This document shows positions 1 through 11,165 of a DNA stretch of 64,000 bases, one piece after another. The stretch's first letter is position 1; every line of letters begins with the position of its first letter. A program made the position numbers and the translations under genes. The stretch spans positions 418,584 through 482,583 of the forward strand of contig NZ_KB903825.1 in assembly GCF_000379825.1 (NCBI RefSeq), read 5' to 3'. The DNA is from Longispora albida DSM 44784 (lineage in GTDB: Bacteria > Actinomycetota > Actinomycetes > Mycobacteriales > Micromonosporaceae). A model generated the notes under the pieces. That model was given only the letters and a program-made list of their open reading frames with translations, made no database searches and was not told the DNA's origin.

Positions 1-262
1 CGCTCCGGCCGTGGGTGCCTACATCGGAGCGGCGTACTGGTTCACCAGCTCCACCAGCTTCGCCAACCCCGCTGTCACCATCGGCCGTGCCTTCACTGAC
101 ACCTTCGCAGGCATCAACCCCTCCTCTGTACCCGCATTCGCCGGCTTCCAGATCCTCGGCCTGCTGATCGGCCTGGCGGCCGTGGTCGCCCTGTACCCGC
201 AGGCCGCCCCGGCCGCAGGTCACGAAGCCATCGACCCCGCACCCGCCCAGGAGACGTCATGA
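1..262 (+). CDS. Aquaporin/MIP channel, C-terminal part
   Basis: This is the last ~86 residues of a major intrinsic protein channel; the 5' part lies outside the window. The second pore motif NPAVTIGRAF is visible, followed by a last hydrophobic helix (residues FQILGLLIGLAAVVALY) and a short Pro/Ala tail. MIP channels passing As(III) or its efflux partner role are common in actinobacterial ars operons. The ATGA overlap with arsC downstream supports a job in arsenite movement rather than plain water transport. That role is inferred from context, as the half present carries no selectivity-filter evidence I can judge. Confidence 0.85.
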   Translation, partial: APAVGAYIGAAYWFTSSTSFANPAVTIGRAFTDTFAGINPSSVPAFAGFQILGLLIGLAAVVALYPQAAPAAGHEAIDPAPAQETS

Positions 263-672
263 CAGCCAAGCCGTCCGTACTGTTCGTCTGCGTACACAAC
301 GCCGGCCGCTCCCAGATGGCCGCAGGCTGGCTCCGTCACCTCGCAGGTGGCGCTGTGGAGGTCCGGTCAGCTGGATCGGCTCCCGCTGAGACCATCAACC
401 CGGTGGCCGTCGAAGCCATGCGTGAGGTGGGCATCGACATCACCGCGAACAAGCCCCGCGTACTCGACTACGAAACCGCCGAAGCCTCCGACGTCATGAT
501 CACGATGGGCTGCGGCGACGTCTGCCCCGTCTTCCCTGGCAAGCGGTACGAGGACTGGAAACTCGACGACCCGGCCGGCCAGGGCATCGAGCCGGTCCGC
601 GTCATCCGCGACCAGATCAAGACCAAGGTGGAGGAACTCCTCGCGTCGCTGGGGATCACCGCAGTCGCCTAG
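259..672 (+). CDS. arsC: Arsenate reductase, LMW-phosphatase type
   Basis: This 137-residue cytoplasmic enzyme reduces arsenate to arsenite. The N-terminus has the LMW-PTP loop CVHNAGRSQ (C-x5-R), which binds arsenate. Two more cysteines near residues 79-83 (MGCGDVCPVFPG) and the general-acid Asp region (DWKLDDP) match the thioredoxin- or mycothiol-coupled ArsC family. Length is normal. Its ATG overlaps the stop of the upstream aquaporin by 4 bp, so the two are translationally coupled in an arsenic-resistance operon entering from the left. No ArsR regulator or arsenite pump is inside the window. Confidence 0.93.
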   Translation: MTAKPSVLFVCVHNAGRSQMAAGWLRHLAGGAVEVRSAGSAPAETINPVAVEAMREVGIDITANKPRVLDYETAEASDVMITMGCGDVCPVFPGKRYEDWKLDDPAGQGIEPVRVIRDQIKTKVEELLASLGITAVA

Positions 673-820
673 CGTTACCGTCCGTGACCGTTTCTCGGTG
701 GGGTGGCTCACGGGCTGAGTACTATATGGAGGGTTGTTCTGGGGTTTGAGCTGGGGATCCGTTTCGGTGCCGTGATATTTGCCGCACTTCAAGATCTTTT
801 AGGCTCCGCGATTCTGTGTA
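673..820. promoter_or_regulatory. AT-richer gap upstream of PKS gene
   Basis: This 148-bp stretch separates arsC from the ketosynthase gene and is clearly richer in A/T than its surroundings from about 716 to 820 (for example TACTATATGG and GATATTTGCCG). It is the only visible place for a promoter of the PKS/NRPS operon. I see no Shine-Dalgarno sequence before the ATG at 821 and no single convincing -35/-10 pair, so no exact promoter is claimed. Confidence 0.4.
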
Positions 821-3565
821 ATGCTCGGCCACGTGATCGCCGTCGTTGGGCTCGCGTTCCGGCTCCCGGGGGCCGACCATCCAGGCCAGTTCTGGCACAA
901 CATCCGGCACGGGGTGAACAGCGTCCGCCGGTTCAGCTCCGCCGAGCTCGACGCCGCCGGCGTGAAGCGGACCCCCGGGCTGGTGGCCGTTTCGGGCACT
1001 CTGGACGGCGTCGCCGACTTCGACGCCGGCTTCTTCGGGATGAGCCCCGCCGAGGCGGCCCGTACCGACCCGCAGCACCGGCTGTTCCTGGAAACCTGTT
1101 ACCAGGCCCTGGCCGACGGCGGCTACGCGTCGTCCCCCGGTACGCGGATCGGGGTGGTGGCCGGAGCCAGCTACCACCTGTATCCCCTGCACAACTACCT
1201 GCTCAACAACGTGCTCCCCGCCGGTGGGCCGGACGACACGGTCAGCACCCTGCAGTCCGCGATCGGCAACCATCCCGACTTCGTGGCCACCCGGGTCGCC
1301 TACCGGCTCGGGCTGACCGGGCCGGCGTTCAGCGTGCTGTCCGGCTGCTCCACGTCCGCGATGGCCGTGCACCTGGCCAGCCAGTCCCTGCTCACCGGCG
1401 AGAGCGACCTGATGCTGGCCGGCGCGGCCTCCGTGCACATCCCCCAGGTCACCGGCTACACGTACGTCAAGGGTTCGATCCTGTCCAAGACCGGCGTCTG
1501 CCGGCCCTTCGACGCGGCTGCCGACGGCACGGTCGGTGGCAACGGCGTCGCGGCAGTACTGCTCAAGCGGCTCGACCGGGCGCTGGCCGACGGCGACCGC
1601 ATCCACGCGGTGATCCGCGGCGTCGGGGTGGTCAACGACGGCGCAGACAAGCGGGCCTACGCCGCACCCAGCGCCGCCGGCCAGACCCGGGCCCTGCTGC
1701 GCGGCCTGGAAGTCGCGGGTGTCGACGCCGGGGACATCGGGTACCTGGAGACGCACGGCACGGGCACCCTCAAGGGCGACCCGATCGAGTTCGACGCCGC
1801 CGTCGCCGCGTACCGGGAGCACACCGGCCGGGTCGCGTACTGCGCGCTCGGCTCGACCAAGGCCAACATCGGGCACCTCGACTCCTGCTCCGGCATGGCC
1901 AGCCTGATCAAGGCGATCCTCGTACTCCAGCGCGCCGAGATCCCGCCGCTGGCCAACTTCACCCGGCCGAACCCGGCGCTCGCGCTGGACGGCAGCCCGT
2001 TCCGGATCCCGCTCGCCGCCGAGCCGTGGGCCGGCACCGGTCCGAGGCTGGCCGGGCTGACCTCGCTCGGCGTCGGCGGGACGAACGTGCACCTGGTCCT
2101 CGAACAGGCACCCGTGCTGGCCCGGCCGCGCAGGAGCCGGGCGGCCGGAGTGCTGCCGGTGTCGGCGCACACCCCGGCGGCCCTGACGGAGCTGACCTCA
2201 GCCCTCGCAGCCCGGCTCGGCGTCACCGACGACGTCGCGGATCTGGTGTGGAGTGTCGCTGTCGGGCAGGGGCAGCACCGGTACCGCGTCGCCGCCACCG
2301 GCTCGACCGCCGCCGAACTCGCCGCGTCCCTGGCTGACGCGACGGCCGTCGAGGCCGGCGAGCCGCCCCGGATCGGGCTCGTCGTGCCTGCCGGTACCAC
2401 CGCGGAAACGTGTGCACAGTGGACGAAGCTCGGCATCGAGCCGGCCGCCGTGGCAGGCGAGTTCATGGCCCTCGGTATGGCCGGGGCGCTGCCGATGGCC
2501 GCCGCCGGACAGCTCGCCGCGCTGCGGACCAGCCTCGACGCGGAACGTACCGACACCGACGGCATGCTCGTCCCGCTCGGAGACCGGCCGAGCCTGCCAG
2601 CCTTCCGGGCCGCGTTCGACGCCGCACCCTGGCAGCCGGCCAGGATCCCCGTCCTGTGGGGTACCGGACTCCGGGCCGCCGGCTGGACCCCGTCCTGGGC
2701 GGACTGGCCGGCCCCGCCAGCGCCGGGCGGCGGGCTCGCGGCGGCGGGCTACGAGACGTTCACCGTCCGCCCGCTCACCGGCCCGGAACTGGAACGCACC
2801 GCCGCCGAGCTGTGGAGCCGGGGCGCTGCCGTCGACTGGGCGGCCGTCCTGGCCGGCACCGGCGGTACCCGGACAGACATCCCGCCATACCCCTTCCAGC
2901 GCCGCCGGCACTGGCTGGCACCCGAGCACAAGGAGACCCCGATGCAGGTACAGGTACTCGACCGGATCCGCGAGCTGACCGGCCGGCACCTGGGCTGCCC
3001 GGTCAGCGAGGTCGGCCCCGACACGGCCTTCACCTCGCTGGGCGCCGACTCCCTGGTCATGGTCAACATGGTCCGTGACCTCGAACGGGAGTTCGCGGTC
3101 AAGGTGTCGATGCGGGAACTGTTCGAGGAGGCCGACTCGCCGCGCGGGCTCGCCACCCTGATCGAGACCCGGATGGCCGGGCTGCCGGAAGCGGGTGCCG
3201 GGGAGCCGTCAGCGGCTCTGGCGGCGAGGGTGGTCGTGCCGGCCCAGCGGGTTCCGGGGTCGGCTGACAGGACCGCCCTGCGATCGGAAGCGCCTTCGGT
3301 GCCGGCGGTTCCCGTGCCGGTGGTCGCTGTCCCGGCGGTCCCCGAACCTCAGGTCGCTGCCCCGCAGGCCGCTACCCCGCCAGTCTTTGTCCCGAAGACT
3401 TCCGCCCTGCCGGTCTCTGCACCGCTGGCCTCCGGCGGGCCCGTCACCCGGGCCGAGATCGAAGCTCTTGCGGAGGAGATCCGGCAGGTCACCGGGCGTC
3501 AGCTCTCGCTGATGGCCGAGATGTCCGGCCTGGTGGCCCGGTTCGCGGCTGGTGAGGGCCGATGA
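821..3565 (+). CDS. Type I PKS module: KS, degenerate AT, ACP
   Basis: This 914-residue modular polyketide synthase begins directly with a ketosynthase (residues ~5-435). The catalytic set is complete: Cys176 in SGCSTSAM (the usual context is TACSSS), His312 in [10 protein letters not shown] and His352 in KANIGH. Residues ~440-690 sit where an acyltransferase should be and end with the normal post-AT motif [11 protein letters not shown]. The GHSxG nucleophile elbow is replaced by [12 protein letters not shown] near residue 545, so the AT is probably dead. An ACP follows with GADSLVMVN (Ser744), then a Pro/Val/Ala linker and a short helical C-terminus suited to docking. It overlaps the next gene by 4 bp. 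There is no loading domain, KR, DH or ER. Malonyl loading would need an AT acting in trans (inference). Confidence 0.9.
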   Translation: MLGHVIAVVGLAFRLPGADHPGQFWHNIRHGVNSVRRFSSAELDAAGVKRTPGLVAVSGTLDGVADFDAGFFGMSPAEAARTDPQHRLFLETCYQALADGGYASSPGTRIGVVAGASYHLYPLHNYLLNNVLPAGGPDDTVSTLQSAIGNHPDFVATRVAYRLGLTGPAFSVLSGCSTSAMAVHLASQSLLTGESDLMLAGAASVHIPQVTGYTYVKGSILSKTGVCRPFDAAADGTVGGNGVAAVLLKRLDRALADGDRIHAVIRGVGVVNDGADKRAYAAPSAAGQTRALLRGLEVAGVDAGDIGYLETHGTGTLKGDPIEFDAAVAAYREHTGRVAYCALGSTKANIGHLDSCSGMASLIKAILVLQRAEIPPLANFTRPNPALALDGSPFRIPLAAEPWAGTGPRLAGLTSLGVGGTNVHLVLEQAPVLARPRRSRAAGVLPVSAHTPAALTELTSALAARLGVTDDVADLVWSVAVGQGQHRYRVAATGSTAAELAASLADATAVEAGEPPRIGLVVPAGTTAETCAQWTKLGIEPAAVAGEFMALGMAGALPMAAAGQLAALRTSLDAERTDTDGMLVPLGDRPSLPAFRAAFDAAPWQPARIPVLWGTGLRAAGWTPSWADWPAPPAPGGGLAAAGYETFTVRPLTGPELERTAAELWSRGAAVDWAAVLAGTGGTRTDIPPYPFQRRRHWLAPEHKETPMQVQVLDRIRELTGRHLGCPVSEVGPDTAFTSLGADSLVMVNMVRDLEREFAVKVSMRELFEEADSPRGLATLIETRMAGLPEAGAGEPSAALAARVVVPAQRVPGSADRTALRSEAPSVPAVPVPVVAVPAVPEPQVAAPQAATPPVFVPKTSALPVSAPLASGGPVTRAEIEALAEEIRQVTGRQLSLMAEMSGLVARFAAGEGR

Positions 3566-6500
3566 CCTCGATCAGCGCCCAGATCCGGGCACTCACCGAG
3601 GCGGCGGACCTGCTGGACCGCCAGCTCGCAGCCCTTCCCCCTGTCCCGACGGCAGGCACCGAGCCGGAACCGCATCGTGAGGACCTGGCTCGCCGGTACC
3701 AGCAGCGGGTGCCCCGCTCAGCAGCACTCGCCGCCCGTGGCGGCCCGGCCCCGGCGTTCCCGCAGGTCATCGGGCAGCAGGCTTCTGGCTCCCGGCTCAC
3801 CGACCTCGACGGTCACACCTATCTGGACATCGCCCTCGGTGGCGGCGCGCTGCTCTTCGGGCACGCCCCGGCCTTCCTCGGCGATCTCACCCCGGCACCG
3901 CTCGGCACCCCGGACTCCCGTGACGTGCCCGGCCTGCTCGCCGAACTGACCGGGATGGACCACGCCGTCCTCACCGGGTCGGGCGCGGAGGCCGTGGCCG
4001 GGGCGCTCCGGATCGCGCGGGCCACGACCGGCCGGCGGACTGTCGTGGTGTTCGACGCACGTCACGCCGACGAGGCGAGCCTGCTGGCCGGGCGGGACGC
4101 GGCAGCGTACGACCTGCTCGGCCCGGACGTGGCGGCCGTGCTGATCGAACCACTCGGCGAGACGCAGCCGGCCGGGTTCCTCCGCGAGCTTCGTACGCTG
4201 GCCGATCAGCACGGCATCCTGCTGATCCTCGATGAGCGGCGCACCGGCCTGCGGTCGCACGTGGCTGGCGCGCCGGGCTCCCACGGGTTCACCGCCGACC
4301 TGGTCGTGCACGGCGAGACCCTGGCCAACGGCCTGCCGGTCGGCGCGATCACCGGCCGGTCCGGCCTGCTGCCCGAGTCCGCTCCCGCGCCGGCTCTGGC
4401 GCATCCGCTCGCGGTGGCCGCCGCTGAGGCCGTGCTGACACGGGTACGCGAATACAGCCCGCACCTCCAGGAGCAGCTCACGGCCCTGACCACCCGCCTC
4501 GCCGCCGAGCTGAACGCCTTCTTCACCGCCGAGGGCTATCCGGTCCGGCTGGCGCACTCCGGTTCACAGTTCTGGTTCGAGCACCCTGCGGAGCTGGACC
4601 TGCTCTACCCGCACCTCACCCTGCGCGGCGTGCACGTCGGCGACCAGCGCACGTTCTACCTGTCCGCCGCGCACGCCGAAAGCGACATCGAGATGCTCGT
4701 CAGCGCCGTGCGGGACGCGCTCGGCGAGCTGCGTGCGGCCGGCCTGGCGCCGGCGCCCAAGGCGATGGACATGAGCCTGTACTTCTTCGGCGACTACCCG
4801 GCTGAGGGCGCCGAGGAGCCGTACGAGGTGATGGCCTCGGCTGCCAGGTACGCCGACCAGCACGGCTTCTGCGGGGTGTGGCTGCCGGAGCGGCACTTCC
4901 ACTCGTTCGGCGGCGTGTTCCCGAACCCTGCGGTGCTCGCCGCAGCGCTGGCCAGGGAAACCAGCCGGATCCGGCTCAACGCCGGCTCGGTGGTGCTCCC
5001 GCTGCACGACCCGGTCCGGGTGGCCGAGGAATGGTCCATGGTGGACCGGCTGTCGGGCGGGCGGGCCGGGATCGGCGTGGCCAGCGGCTGGCAGCCCGAC
5101 GACTTCGTGTTCTTCCCTGACAACTTCGCCGACCGGCAGTCGGTGATGTACGACCACCTCGACCAGGTACGGCGGCTGTGGCGGGGCGAGGCGGTGACCC
5201 GGCGCGGCGGGACCGGCCTGGACACCGCCATCTCGCTGTATCCGCGCCCGGTGCAGGCCGAGCCGCCGATGTACACCGCGATCGTCGGTAACCCCGAGAG
5301 TTTCCGCCGGGCGGCGGCCTCGGGCCTGGGCGTCGTGACGAACCTGATGACCCAGAACGTCGAGCAGCTCGCCAGCAACATCGCCCTGTACCGCAGCGAG
5401 CGGGCAGCAGCCGGGCTGGACGCCGGCCGGATCGTCGTCCTGCTGCACGCCTATCTCGGTGAGGACCACGAGCGGGCGCGGGCCGAGGCGTTCGAGCCGC
5501 TGAAAAGGTACATGCGCTCGTCGCTGGCCCTGTTCGGCCAGGTGGCCCGGAGCCTCGACATCGCCGAGGCCGCCGACGCCGACCTGGACTACCTGTTCGA
5601 GCGAGCCTACGACCGCTACTGCGACGCCCGGTCGCTGATCGGCACGCCGGACTCGTGTGCGGCAGTGGTCGAGGACCTGCGCCGGATCGGGGTGGACGAG
5701 ATCGCCGCCCTGGTCGACTTCGGGGTACCGGCTGAGCGCCTGACGGCCGCGCTGCCCCATCTCGACGCGCTCCGCCGCCGCTTCGCTTCCGATCAGCCCG
5801 CCGGCCGCGAGCCGGTCGCGAGCCCAGCCGTGCTGCCCGAGGTGCCTGCCGACTTTCCGCTCACGTCCGCCCAGCGCCGGATCTGGCTGTCCGAGCGGCT
5901 GCTCCCTGGTACCGCGTACAACGAGCCGAAGGCGATCCGCCTCACCGGCCCGCTCGACATCGGAGCGCTCTCGGCGGCGCTGACCGCGCTCACCGCGCGC
6001 CACGAAGCCCTTCGCAGCACCTTCACCGAACGCGACGGTGAACCCCGCCGCCGTGTCCATCCGCCTGCTCCTCAGCCGCTCCTGCGCTCGGACGCCACGG
6101 TCGAGGAGGCGATGCGCTCCGAGTCGGCCCGCCGCTTCGACCTCGAGAACGGCCCGCTGTTCCACGCCAGCCTGCTGACCGAGGGGCCGGACCAGCATGT
6201 GCTGATCCTGTCGTTCCACCACATCGTCGTCGACCAGGTCTCCGCGGTGCTGATGAGCCGGGACCTGTCAGCGTTGTACCAGGGCGCGTCGCTGCCGGAA
6301 CTGCCCACTGTGGACTACCGGCCCGACCGCCCTGCGGACCTGACCTACTGGCGCGGCCAGCTCGCCGGTGACCTGCCCGTGCTCGCGCTGCCCGCCGACC
6401 GGCCGCGCCCGGCGGTGATGTCGGGCCAGGGCCGGGCCACGTACCGGACGCTGGATCCGGAGTTGTCGGCTGCCCTGCGAGCGGTCGCGAAGGAGCACCG

Positions 6501-9500
6501 CTGCACGCTGTTCATGGTGCTGGTCGCTGGGTACGCGGCGGCGTTGCGGCAGGTGACCGGTCAGACGGACCTGATCGTCGGCACGCCGTACGCCGACCGG
6601 CCGGCCGGCACGGAGGAGCACGTCGGGTTCTTCGTGAACACGCTGGCTCTGCGGCTGGACCTGTCCGGCGAGCCGGGCACAGCTGAGCTGCTGCGCCGGG
6701 TACGGGAGACGACACTCGACGCGTACGACCACGCGGACGTGCCGTTCGAGGCGCTGGTCGCGGAGCTGCTCACCGAGCGGCACCTGGACCGCACGCCGAT
6801 CTTCCAGACCCTGGTCGAGTACGCTGCCGCCGACCCGTTCCGGCTGGAACTGCCCGGCGTGACGGCCGAGCCGCTGCCGTACGGGCCGGACAAGGCGCTC
6901 ACCGACCTGGCGCTGCACTTCAAGGACGCGCCGGACGGGGTGCGGGTGCACGCGGAGTACAGCAGTGATCTGTTCGATCTGGCGACGATCGACGGCCTGC
7001 TCGACCGTTTCGAAGCCAGCCTGGCTGCCTTCACCACCAAGACGGCCCCTGAGACCGTGCCGGGATGGCTCGCCGACCGGGCGCGCCGCACCCCGGAAGC
7101 CGTGGCCGTTGCCCCCGGTCTGACCTTCGGCGACCTCGACGCCCGGGCCAACGCCGTCGCCGCCCAGCTCCGCGCCGAGGGCGTCGCCCCCCGTGATCTG
7201 GTCGCGCTGTGGCTGCCCCGCTCGCCGGAGCTGATCGTCGCGATGCTCGGTGTCCTCAAGGCTGGTGCCGCCTACCTGCCGCTGGATCCCGGCCTGGGCA
7301 AGGCCAGGGTCGGCACGATCCTCGCCGACGCCCGCCCAGCCCTGACACTCACCACAGTGGACGGTGCGGCGGATCTGCCGCCCGGTACACGCTGGATCCA
7401 GCCCGCCGAAGACTCCAGCCCGGTGGCACCCGAGCTGACCATCGGACCCGACGACCGGTGCTACGTCATCTACACCTCCGGCTCCGGCGGCCGGCCGAAG
7501 GGCGTGGAGATCGCGCACCGGGGTGTCGTCAACCTCTGCCAGTGGGCAGGCCGGTACTTCGGCCTCGGCCCGGCAGACCGTGGCGCCCTGGTCTGCGGGC
7601 AGAGTTTCGACGCCTCGGTGTTCGAGACCTGGCCCGTGCTCACGGCCGGTGGGAGCCTCGCCATCGCCGGCGAGCACCTGCGCCTGGACACCAAGGCTCT
7701 GGCCAGGTGGTACGCCGAAGCTGGGATCACCTTCACCCTGCTGCCCACCGCACTGGGTGAGGCGCTGCTCGGGCTGCCCGCCGCCGGCCAGCCGCCGCTG
7801 AGGCACCTCACGATCGGTGGTGACGCGCTCCGCCGCCGCCCCGCGCCCGGCATGCCGTACACCGTCACCAATCTCTACGGCCCGACCGAGACGACGGTGC
7901 TGGTCACCGCCGCGACCGTCGGCCCGGAGGGCCCGGACATGATCCCCATCGGCCACGCGGTCGACGGCGCACAACTGTCCATCGTGGACGGCGAGCTGGT
8001 GGTCGAGGGCCCGCCCGTCGGACTCGGCTACCTCGGCGGCGAACGGTTCGGCGGCGTCTACCGCACCGGCGACCTGGTCCGCCTCGGACCGGACGGCTAC
8101 GAGTATCTCGGCCGGGCTGACGACCAGGTCAAGGTGCGCGGCTACCGGGTTTCGCCGTCCGAGGCGAGCCGGGCGCTGGCCACGCTGCCGGGCGCCGGCC
8201 AGGCGGTCGTGCTCGCCCACCGCGACAACCGCGACGAGGCCTATCTCGCCGGCTATGTCGTGCCCGCGCCGGGCACCAGCCACTCAGGCCTGGTCGAGCG
8301 GCTCAAGGCCATGCTGTCCGAAAAGGTCCCGCCCTATCTGGTACCCACGGCGTGGTCGCTGGTCGAAGCTCTGCCGTTGACCGTCAACGGCAAAGTCGAC
8401 CGCGCGGCCCTCGCACCCGAACCCACTCCCCCTCAGCAGGACCTGGCTGAACGGCTGCGTGCCCTGTGGTCGGCCGAACTCGGCCAGCCGGCTTCCGTCA
8501 TCGGCGACGACGACGGCTACTTCGCCCTCGGCGGGCACTCCGTCTCGGTGATGCGGCTGCTCAACCGGGTCCGCGAGGAGCTGGGGCACGAGTACCCGGT
8601 GCTGGAGTTCTTCCAGCGCCCGACGCTGCGCGCCATGCTCGACCGGCTGGCGGGCCCGGTACTGAGGTCCGGCGAGCTGTCCTACCAGCAGAACGGTTTC
8701 GCCGGGTACCAGGCCGCCCGCCCCGAGCACTTCAACGTGCCGTTCGAGTGGCGCATCACCGGCGAGCTGGACGTTCCGGCCCTGCGCCGGGCGCTGGACA
8801 CCCTGGTCGAGCGGCACGAGATCCTGCGCACCCGGTACGCGGAGCGCGACGGCCAGTGGCGGCAGGAGGTACTTCCTCCCGAGAGCCTGCCGCTGCCGAT
8901 CGACGACCTGACCGGCATGCCGGCCGCCAGCCGCGAGGCCCGCGCCGCCGAACTGGTCCGCGCCGCAGCCACCAAACCGCTCGACCTGGCCGCTGGCCGG
9001 CCGATGAGGGCCGCGCTGATCCGGACCGGGGCGGCGGAGTGGCGGCTGGTCGTGGTCGTGCACCACGCCGCGTGCGACGGCTCGGCCATGTCGCTGCTGT
9101 TCCGCGAGCTGGCCGCGAGTTACGCCGACGAGGACCTGCCGCCGGTGCCCTCCCAGCCGATCGAGCACGCCCGGTGGCAGAACGCCCGGCTGGCCGAGCA
9201 GAGCGCCGCGCACCTGGAGTACTGGATGGCGGAACTCGCGACGACAGACCTGGTGCTGCGTCTCCCGAACGACCATCCGGAGCCTGCCGAACGCACCGAA
9301 CGCGCCGGGCGGTGCGTGTTCACCGTGCCCGCCGACGTCGCCGAGCGGGTCGCCGTGCTGGCCAAGGGCCGGGGCACGACAGCGTACGCCGTGACGGGGG
9401 CCGCGATGGGCCTGCTGGTCGCCGAGCTGACCGGCCAGCGGGACTTCGTGCTGCGGACAGCCTTCGAGAACCGGCGGCTCCGCGAGCACGAGGGCCTGCT

Positions 9501-9933
9501 CGGCATGACGACGATGGTGCTGCTGGTCCGGATGCGGCTGGCCGGGGCCGCCACCTTCGCCGAGGCTGTGGACCGGGTGACCACCTCGGTGTTCACCGGC
9601 ATCGACCGGCACGCGCCGATGAAGGCGGTCTTCGCTGGCCTCCGCGAGCGCCGCGACGACGTGCCGGCCTGGCTGCCGGTGATGTTCTCGTTCCACAACT
9701 CGCTCGACCTGCGCGTCGAGCTGCCCGGCCTCGACGTGACCATCGCCGACGTGCCGATCGAGTCGGCGGGCGAAGACATGCACTTCCAGCTCCTGCCGGA
9801 CGGGGACGAGCTGACCGGCCTGGTCTACTACGCCCTGGACCTGTTCGAACCGGCCACAGTGGAGGGCTGGTGCGCGCGGTACCTGGAACTGCTGGCCGAG
9901 CTGACAGCCGAACCAGACGCACCACTGTCCTGA
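3562..9933 (+). CDS. Hybrid NRPS: AMT-like, LLM, C, A, T, C
   Basis: This is a 2123-residue multienzyme. Residues ~1-400 are a class III aminotransferase fold whose PLP lysine motif (GKxLxNGLPVG) reads [12 protein letters not shown], with Glu252 in place of Lys. Residues ~403-745 are a luciferase-like flavin monooxygenase of the natural-product type ([13 protein letters not shown]). C1 spans ~760-1160 with HHIVVDQ near 886, Gln replacing the usual Gly. The A domain (~1164-1615) has [18 protein letters not shown] and NGKVDR. The carrier domain has LGGHS near 1656. C2 (~1706-2123) has an intact HHAACDG. By my hand alignment the specificity positions read D-A-F-T-T-G-L-V-L; I assign no substrate. 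There is no thioesterase or reductase, so the terminal C domain may release the product onto an amine or alcohol. It follows the KS-ACP protein by a 4-bp overlap. Confidence 0.92.
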   Translation: MTSISAQIRALTEAADLLDRQLAALPPVPTAGTEPEPHREDLARRYQQRVPRSAALAARGGPAPAFPQVIGQQASGSRLTDLDGHTYLDIALGGGALLFGHAPAFLGDLTPAPLGTPDSRDVPGLLAELTGMDHAVLTGSGAEAVAGALRIARATTGRRTVVVFDARHADEASLLAGRDAAAYDLLGPDVAAVLIEPLGETQPAGFLRELRTLADQHGILLILDERRTGLRSHVAGAPGSHGFTADLVVHGETLANGLPVGAITGRSGLLPESAPAPALAHPLAVAAAEAVLTRVREYSPHLQEQLTALTTRLAAELNAFFTAEGYPVRLAHSGSQFWFEHPAELDLLYPHLTLRGVHVGDQRTFYLSAAHAESDIEMLVSAVRDALGELRAAGLAPAPKAMDMSLYFFGDYPAEGAEEPYEVMASAARYADQHGFCGVWLPERHFHSFGGVFPNPAVLAAALARETSRIRLNAGSVVLPLHDPVRVAEEWSMVDRLSGGRAGIGVASGWQPDDFVFFPDNFADRQSVMYDHLDQVRRLWRGEAVTRRGGTGLDTAISLYPRPVQAEPPMYTAIVGNPESFRRAAASGLGVVTNLMTQNVEQLASNIALYRSERAAAGLDAGRIVVLLHAYLGEDHERARAEAFEPLKRYMRSSLALFGQVARSLDIAEAADADLDYLFERAYDRYCDARSLIGTPDSCAAVVEDLRRIGVDEIAALVDFGVPAERLTAALPHLDALRRRFASDQPAGREPVASPAVLPEVPADFPLTSAQRRIWLSERLLPGTAYNEPKAIRLTGPLDIGALSAALTALTARHEALRSTFTERDGEPRRRVHPPAPQPLLRSDATVEEAMRSESARRFDLENGPLFHASLLTEGPDQHVLILSFHHIVVDQVSAVLMSRDLSALYQGASLPELPTVDYRPDRPADLTYWRGQLAGDLPVLALPADRPRPAVMSGQGRATYRTLDPELSAALRAVAKEHRCTLFMVLVAGYAAALRQVTGQTDLIVGTPYADRPAGTEEHVGFFVNTLALRLDLSGEPGTAELLRRVRETTLDAYDHADVPFEALVAELLTERHLDRTPIFQTLVEYAAADPFRLELPGVTAEPLPYGPDKALTDLALHFKDAPDGVRVHAEYSSDLFDLATIDGLLDRFEASLAAFTTKTAPETVPGWLADRARRTPEAVAVAPGLTFGDLDARANAVAAQLRAEGVAPRDLVALWLPRSPELIVAMLGVLKAGAAYLPLDPGLGKARVGTILADARPALTLTTVDGAADLPPGTRWIQPAEDSSPVAPELTIGPDDRCYVIYTSGSGGRPKGVEIAHRGVVNLCQWAGRYFGLGPADRGALVCGQSFDASVFETWPVLTAGGSLAIAGEHLRLDTKALARWYAEAGITFTLLPTALGEALLGLPAAGQPPLRHLTIGGDALRRRPAPGMPYTVTNLYGPTETTVLVTAATVGPEGPDMIPIGHAVDGAQLSIVDGELVVEGPPVGLGYLGGERFGGVYRTGDLVRLGPDGYEYLGRADDQVKVRGYRVSPSEASRALATLPGAGQAVVLAHRDNRDEAYLAGYVVPAPGTSHSGLVERLKAMLSEKVPPYLVPTAWSLVEALPLTVNGKVDRAALAPEPTPPQQDLAERLRALWSAELGQPASVIGDDDGYFALGGHSVSVMRLLNRVREELGHEYPVLEFFQRPTLRAMLDRLAGPVLRSGELSYQQNGFAGYQAARPEHFNVPFEWRITGELDVPALRRALDTLVERHEILRTRYAERDGQWRQEVLPPESLPLPIDDLTGMPAASREARAAELVRAAATKPLDLAAGRPMRAALIRTGAAEWRLVVVVHHAACDGSAMSLLFRELAASYADEDLPPVPSQPIEHARWQNARLAEQSAAHLEYWMAELATTDLVLRLPNDHPEPAERTERAGRCVFTVPADVAERVAVLAKGRGTTAYAVTGAAMGLLVAELTGQRDFVLRTAFENRRLREHEGLLGMTTMVLLVRMRLAGAATFAEAVDRVTTSVFTGIDRHAPMKAVFAGLRERRDDVPAWLPVMFSFHNSLDLRVELPGLDVTIADVPIESAGEDMHFQLLPDGDELTGLVYYALDLFEPATVEGWCARYLELLAELTAEPDAPLS

Positions 9934-9939
9934 CCCGGG

Positions 9940-9973
9940 AGCCGGGGCCTCTCCAATACGAGAGGCCCCGGCT
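9940..9973. terminator. Bidirectional hairpin terminator
   Basis: A perfect 14-bp stem (AGCCGGGGCCTCTC / GAGAGGCCCCGGCT) encloses the 6-nt loop CAATAC. It sits between the stop of the NRPS gene and the stop of the convergent epoxide hydrolase gene, so it probably ends both transcripts. There is no clear T-tract, as is usual in high-GC actinobacteria. Confidence 0.85.
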
Positions 9974-9984
9974 GCTGGGATCGG

Positions 9985-11103
9985 TCAGCGCAGTTTCGCG
10001 TAGAAAGCGCGCAGGTCCTCGGCCACCGTCGCGGTGTGGGTGTGCGCGGCGTAGTGGCCGGTGACGCCCGCGTGGACATTCCAGGACGTGATCGCGGAGT
10101 GGTCGCGTTCGGCGAACCTGCGGATGGACTGGAAGTCGCCGGAGGCGGCGGCGCACAGGCCGGTCGGCACCGTGGTCGGGCCGGTCTGCTCGTGGCCTGC
10201 CCGCGCGTTCTCCGCGTAGAACCGGATCGCGGAGCCAGCGGTGCGGGTCAGCCAGTACAGGGCGGTGTTGGCGAGCACGAACTCGTCGTCGAGGTCCTCG
10301 TCGAGCAGCTGGAGGTGCCAGCCGAGCAGGCCGGCCGGGGAGTCGGCGAGCGCGTGGGCGAGGGTCTGCGGCTGCTGGGAGTGCAGCGTGTTGAACGCTC
10401 CCTTGTTCTCCCAGAACCAGCCGAGCACGCCGAGCGCCGCCTGCTCCTCCTCGGTGAGGTCAGCCATCTCCGCCGGGTCGCCGGAGGGGAAGGAGAACAG
10501 CTGGGTGACGTGCACGCCGGCCACTCGCTCCGGGTCGTGCCTGCCGATCTCGGGGGCGATCATCGAACCGGCGTCGTTGCCTGCCGCGCCGTAGCGCTCG
10601 TACCCGAGGCGGGCCATCAGCTCGGCCCAGGCCCGGGCGGTGCGTGCCGTGCCCCAGCCGGGTTCGGTGGTCGGGCCGGAGGGGCCGAAGCCGGGCAGGG
10701 ACGGGATGACCACGTGGAACGCCTGGGCGGGGTCGGCACCGTGGCTGCTGGGGTCGGTGAGCGGGGCGATGATGCGCTCGTACTCCAGGATGGACCCCGG
10801 CCAGCCGTGCGTGAGGATCAGCGGCAGCGCGTCCGGCTCGGGCGAGCGTACGTGCAGGAAGTGGATGTTCTGCCCGTCGATCTCGGTCGTGAACTGCGGG
10901 TACGCGTTGAGCCGCCGCTCCACCGCCCGCCAGTCGAAGCCGTCCCGCCACCGGCCGACCAGGCGGCGCAGCCGGTCGAGGCCCACGCCGTAGTCGGCAC
11001 CGGGGATCTCGTCGGTGAAGCGGACACGTTCGAGCCGGTCGGCGAGGTCGTCGAGGTCGGCCTGCGGGATGTCCAGCGTGTACTCGGTCATCTTCTCGGT
11101 CAT
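9985..11103 (-). CDS. Epoxide hydrolase, alpha/beta-hydrolase fold
   Basis: This 372-residue protein has the N-terminal EHN region (DLADRLERVRFTDEIPG) followed by an alpha/beta-hydrolase core. The oxyanion motif HGWPGS (near residue 118) and the nucleophile elbow GNDAGS with catalytic Asp are visible. Near the C-terminus NVHAGVTGHYAAH supplies the likely catalytic His. It matches microsomal-type bacterial epoxide hydrolases in layout and length. It faces the PKS/NRPS operon across a terminator, so a tailoring role is possible but unproven. A second Met four codons in (MTEYTL) is an alternative start. Confidence 0.88.
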   Translation of the reverse strand: MTEKMTEYTLDIPQADLDDLADRLERVRFTDEIPGADYGVGLDRLRRLVGRWRDGFDWRAVERRLNAYPQFTTEIDGQNIHFLHVRSPEPDALPLILTHGWPGSILEYERIIAPLTDPSSHGADPAQAFHVVIPSLPGFGPSGPTTEPGWGTARTARAWAELMARLGYERYGAAGNDAGSMIAPEIGRHDPERVAGVHVTQLFSFPSGDPAEMADLTEEEQAALGVLGWFWENKGAFNTLHSQQPQTLAHALADSPAGLLGWHLQLLDEDLDDEFVLANTALYWLTRTAGSAIRFYAENARAGHEQTGPTTVPTGLCAAASGDFQSIRRFAERDHSAITSWNVHAGVTGHYAAHTHTATVAEDLRAFYAKLR

Positions 11104-11165
11104 GGTCTCAGCCTGCCCGTAAAGAGGTGGTGGGCCATATAGCGACTTCTCATTATCATGGCCCC

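Noticed and set aside
4564-9783. Very long minus-strand reading frames (e.g. 4564-6222, 6268-8283, 8284-9783)
   Set aside because: They are antisense shadows of the NRPS gene, Arg/Gly/His-rich without domains, and arise because G/C-rich third positions remove stop codons in other frames.
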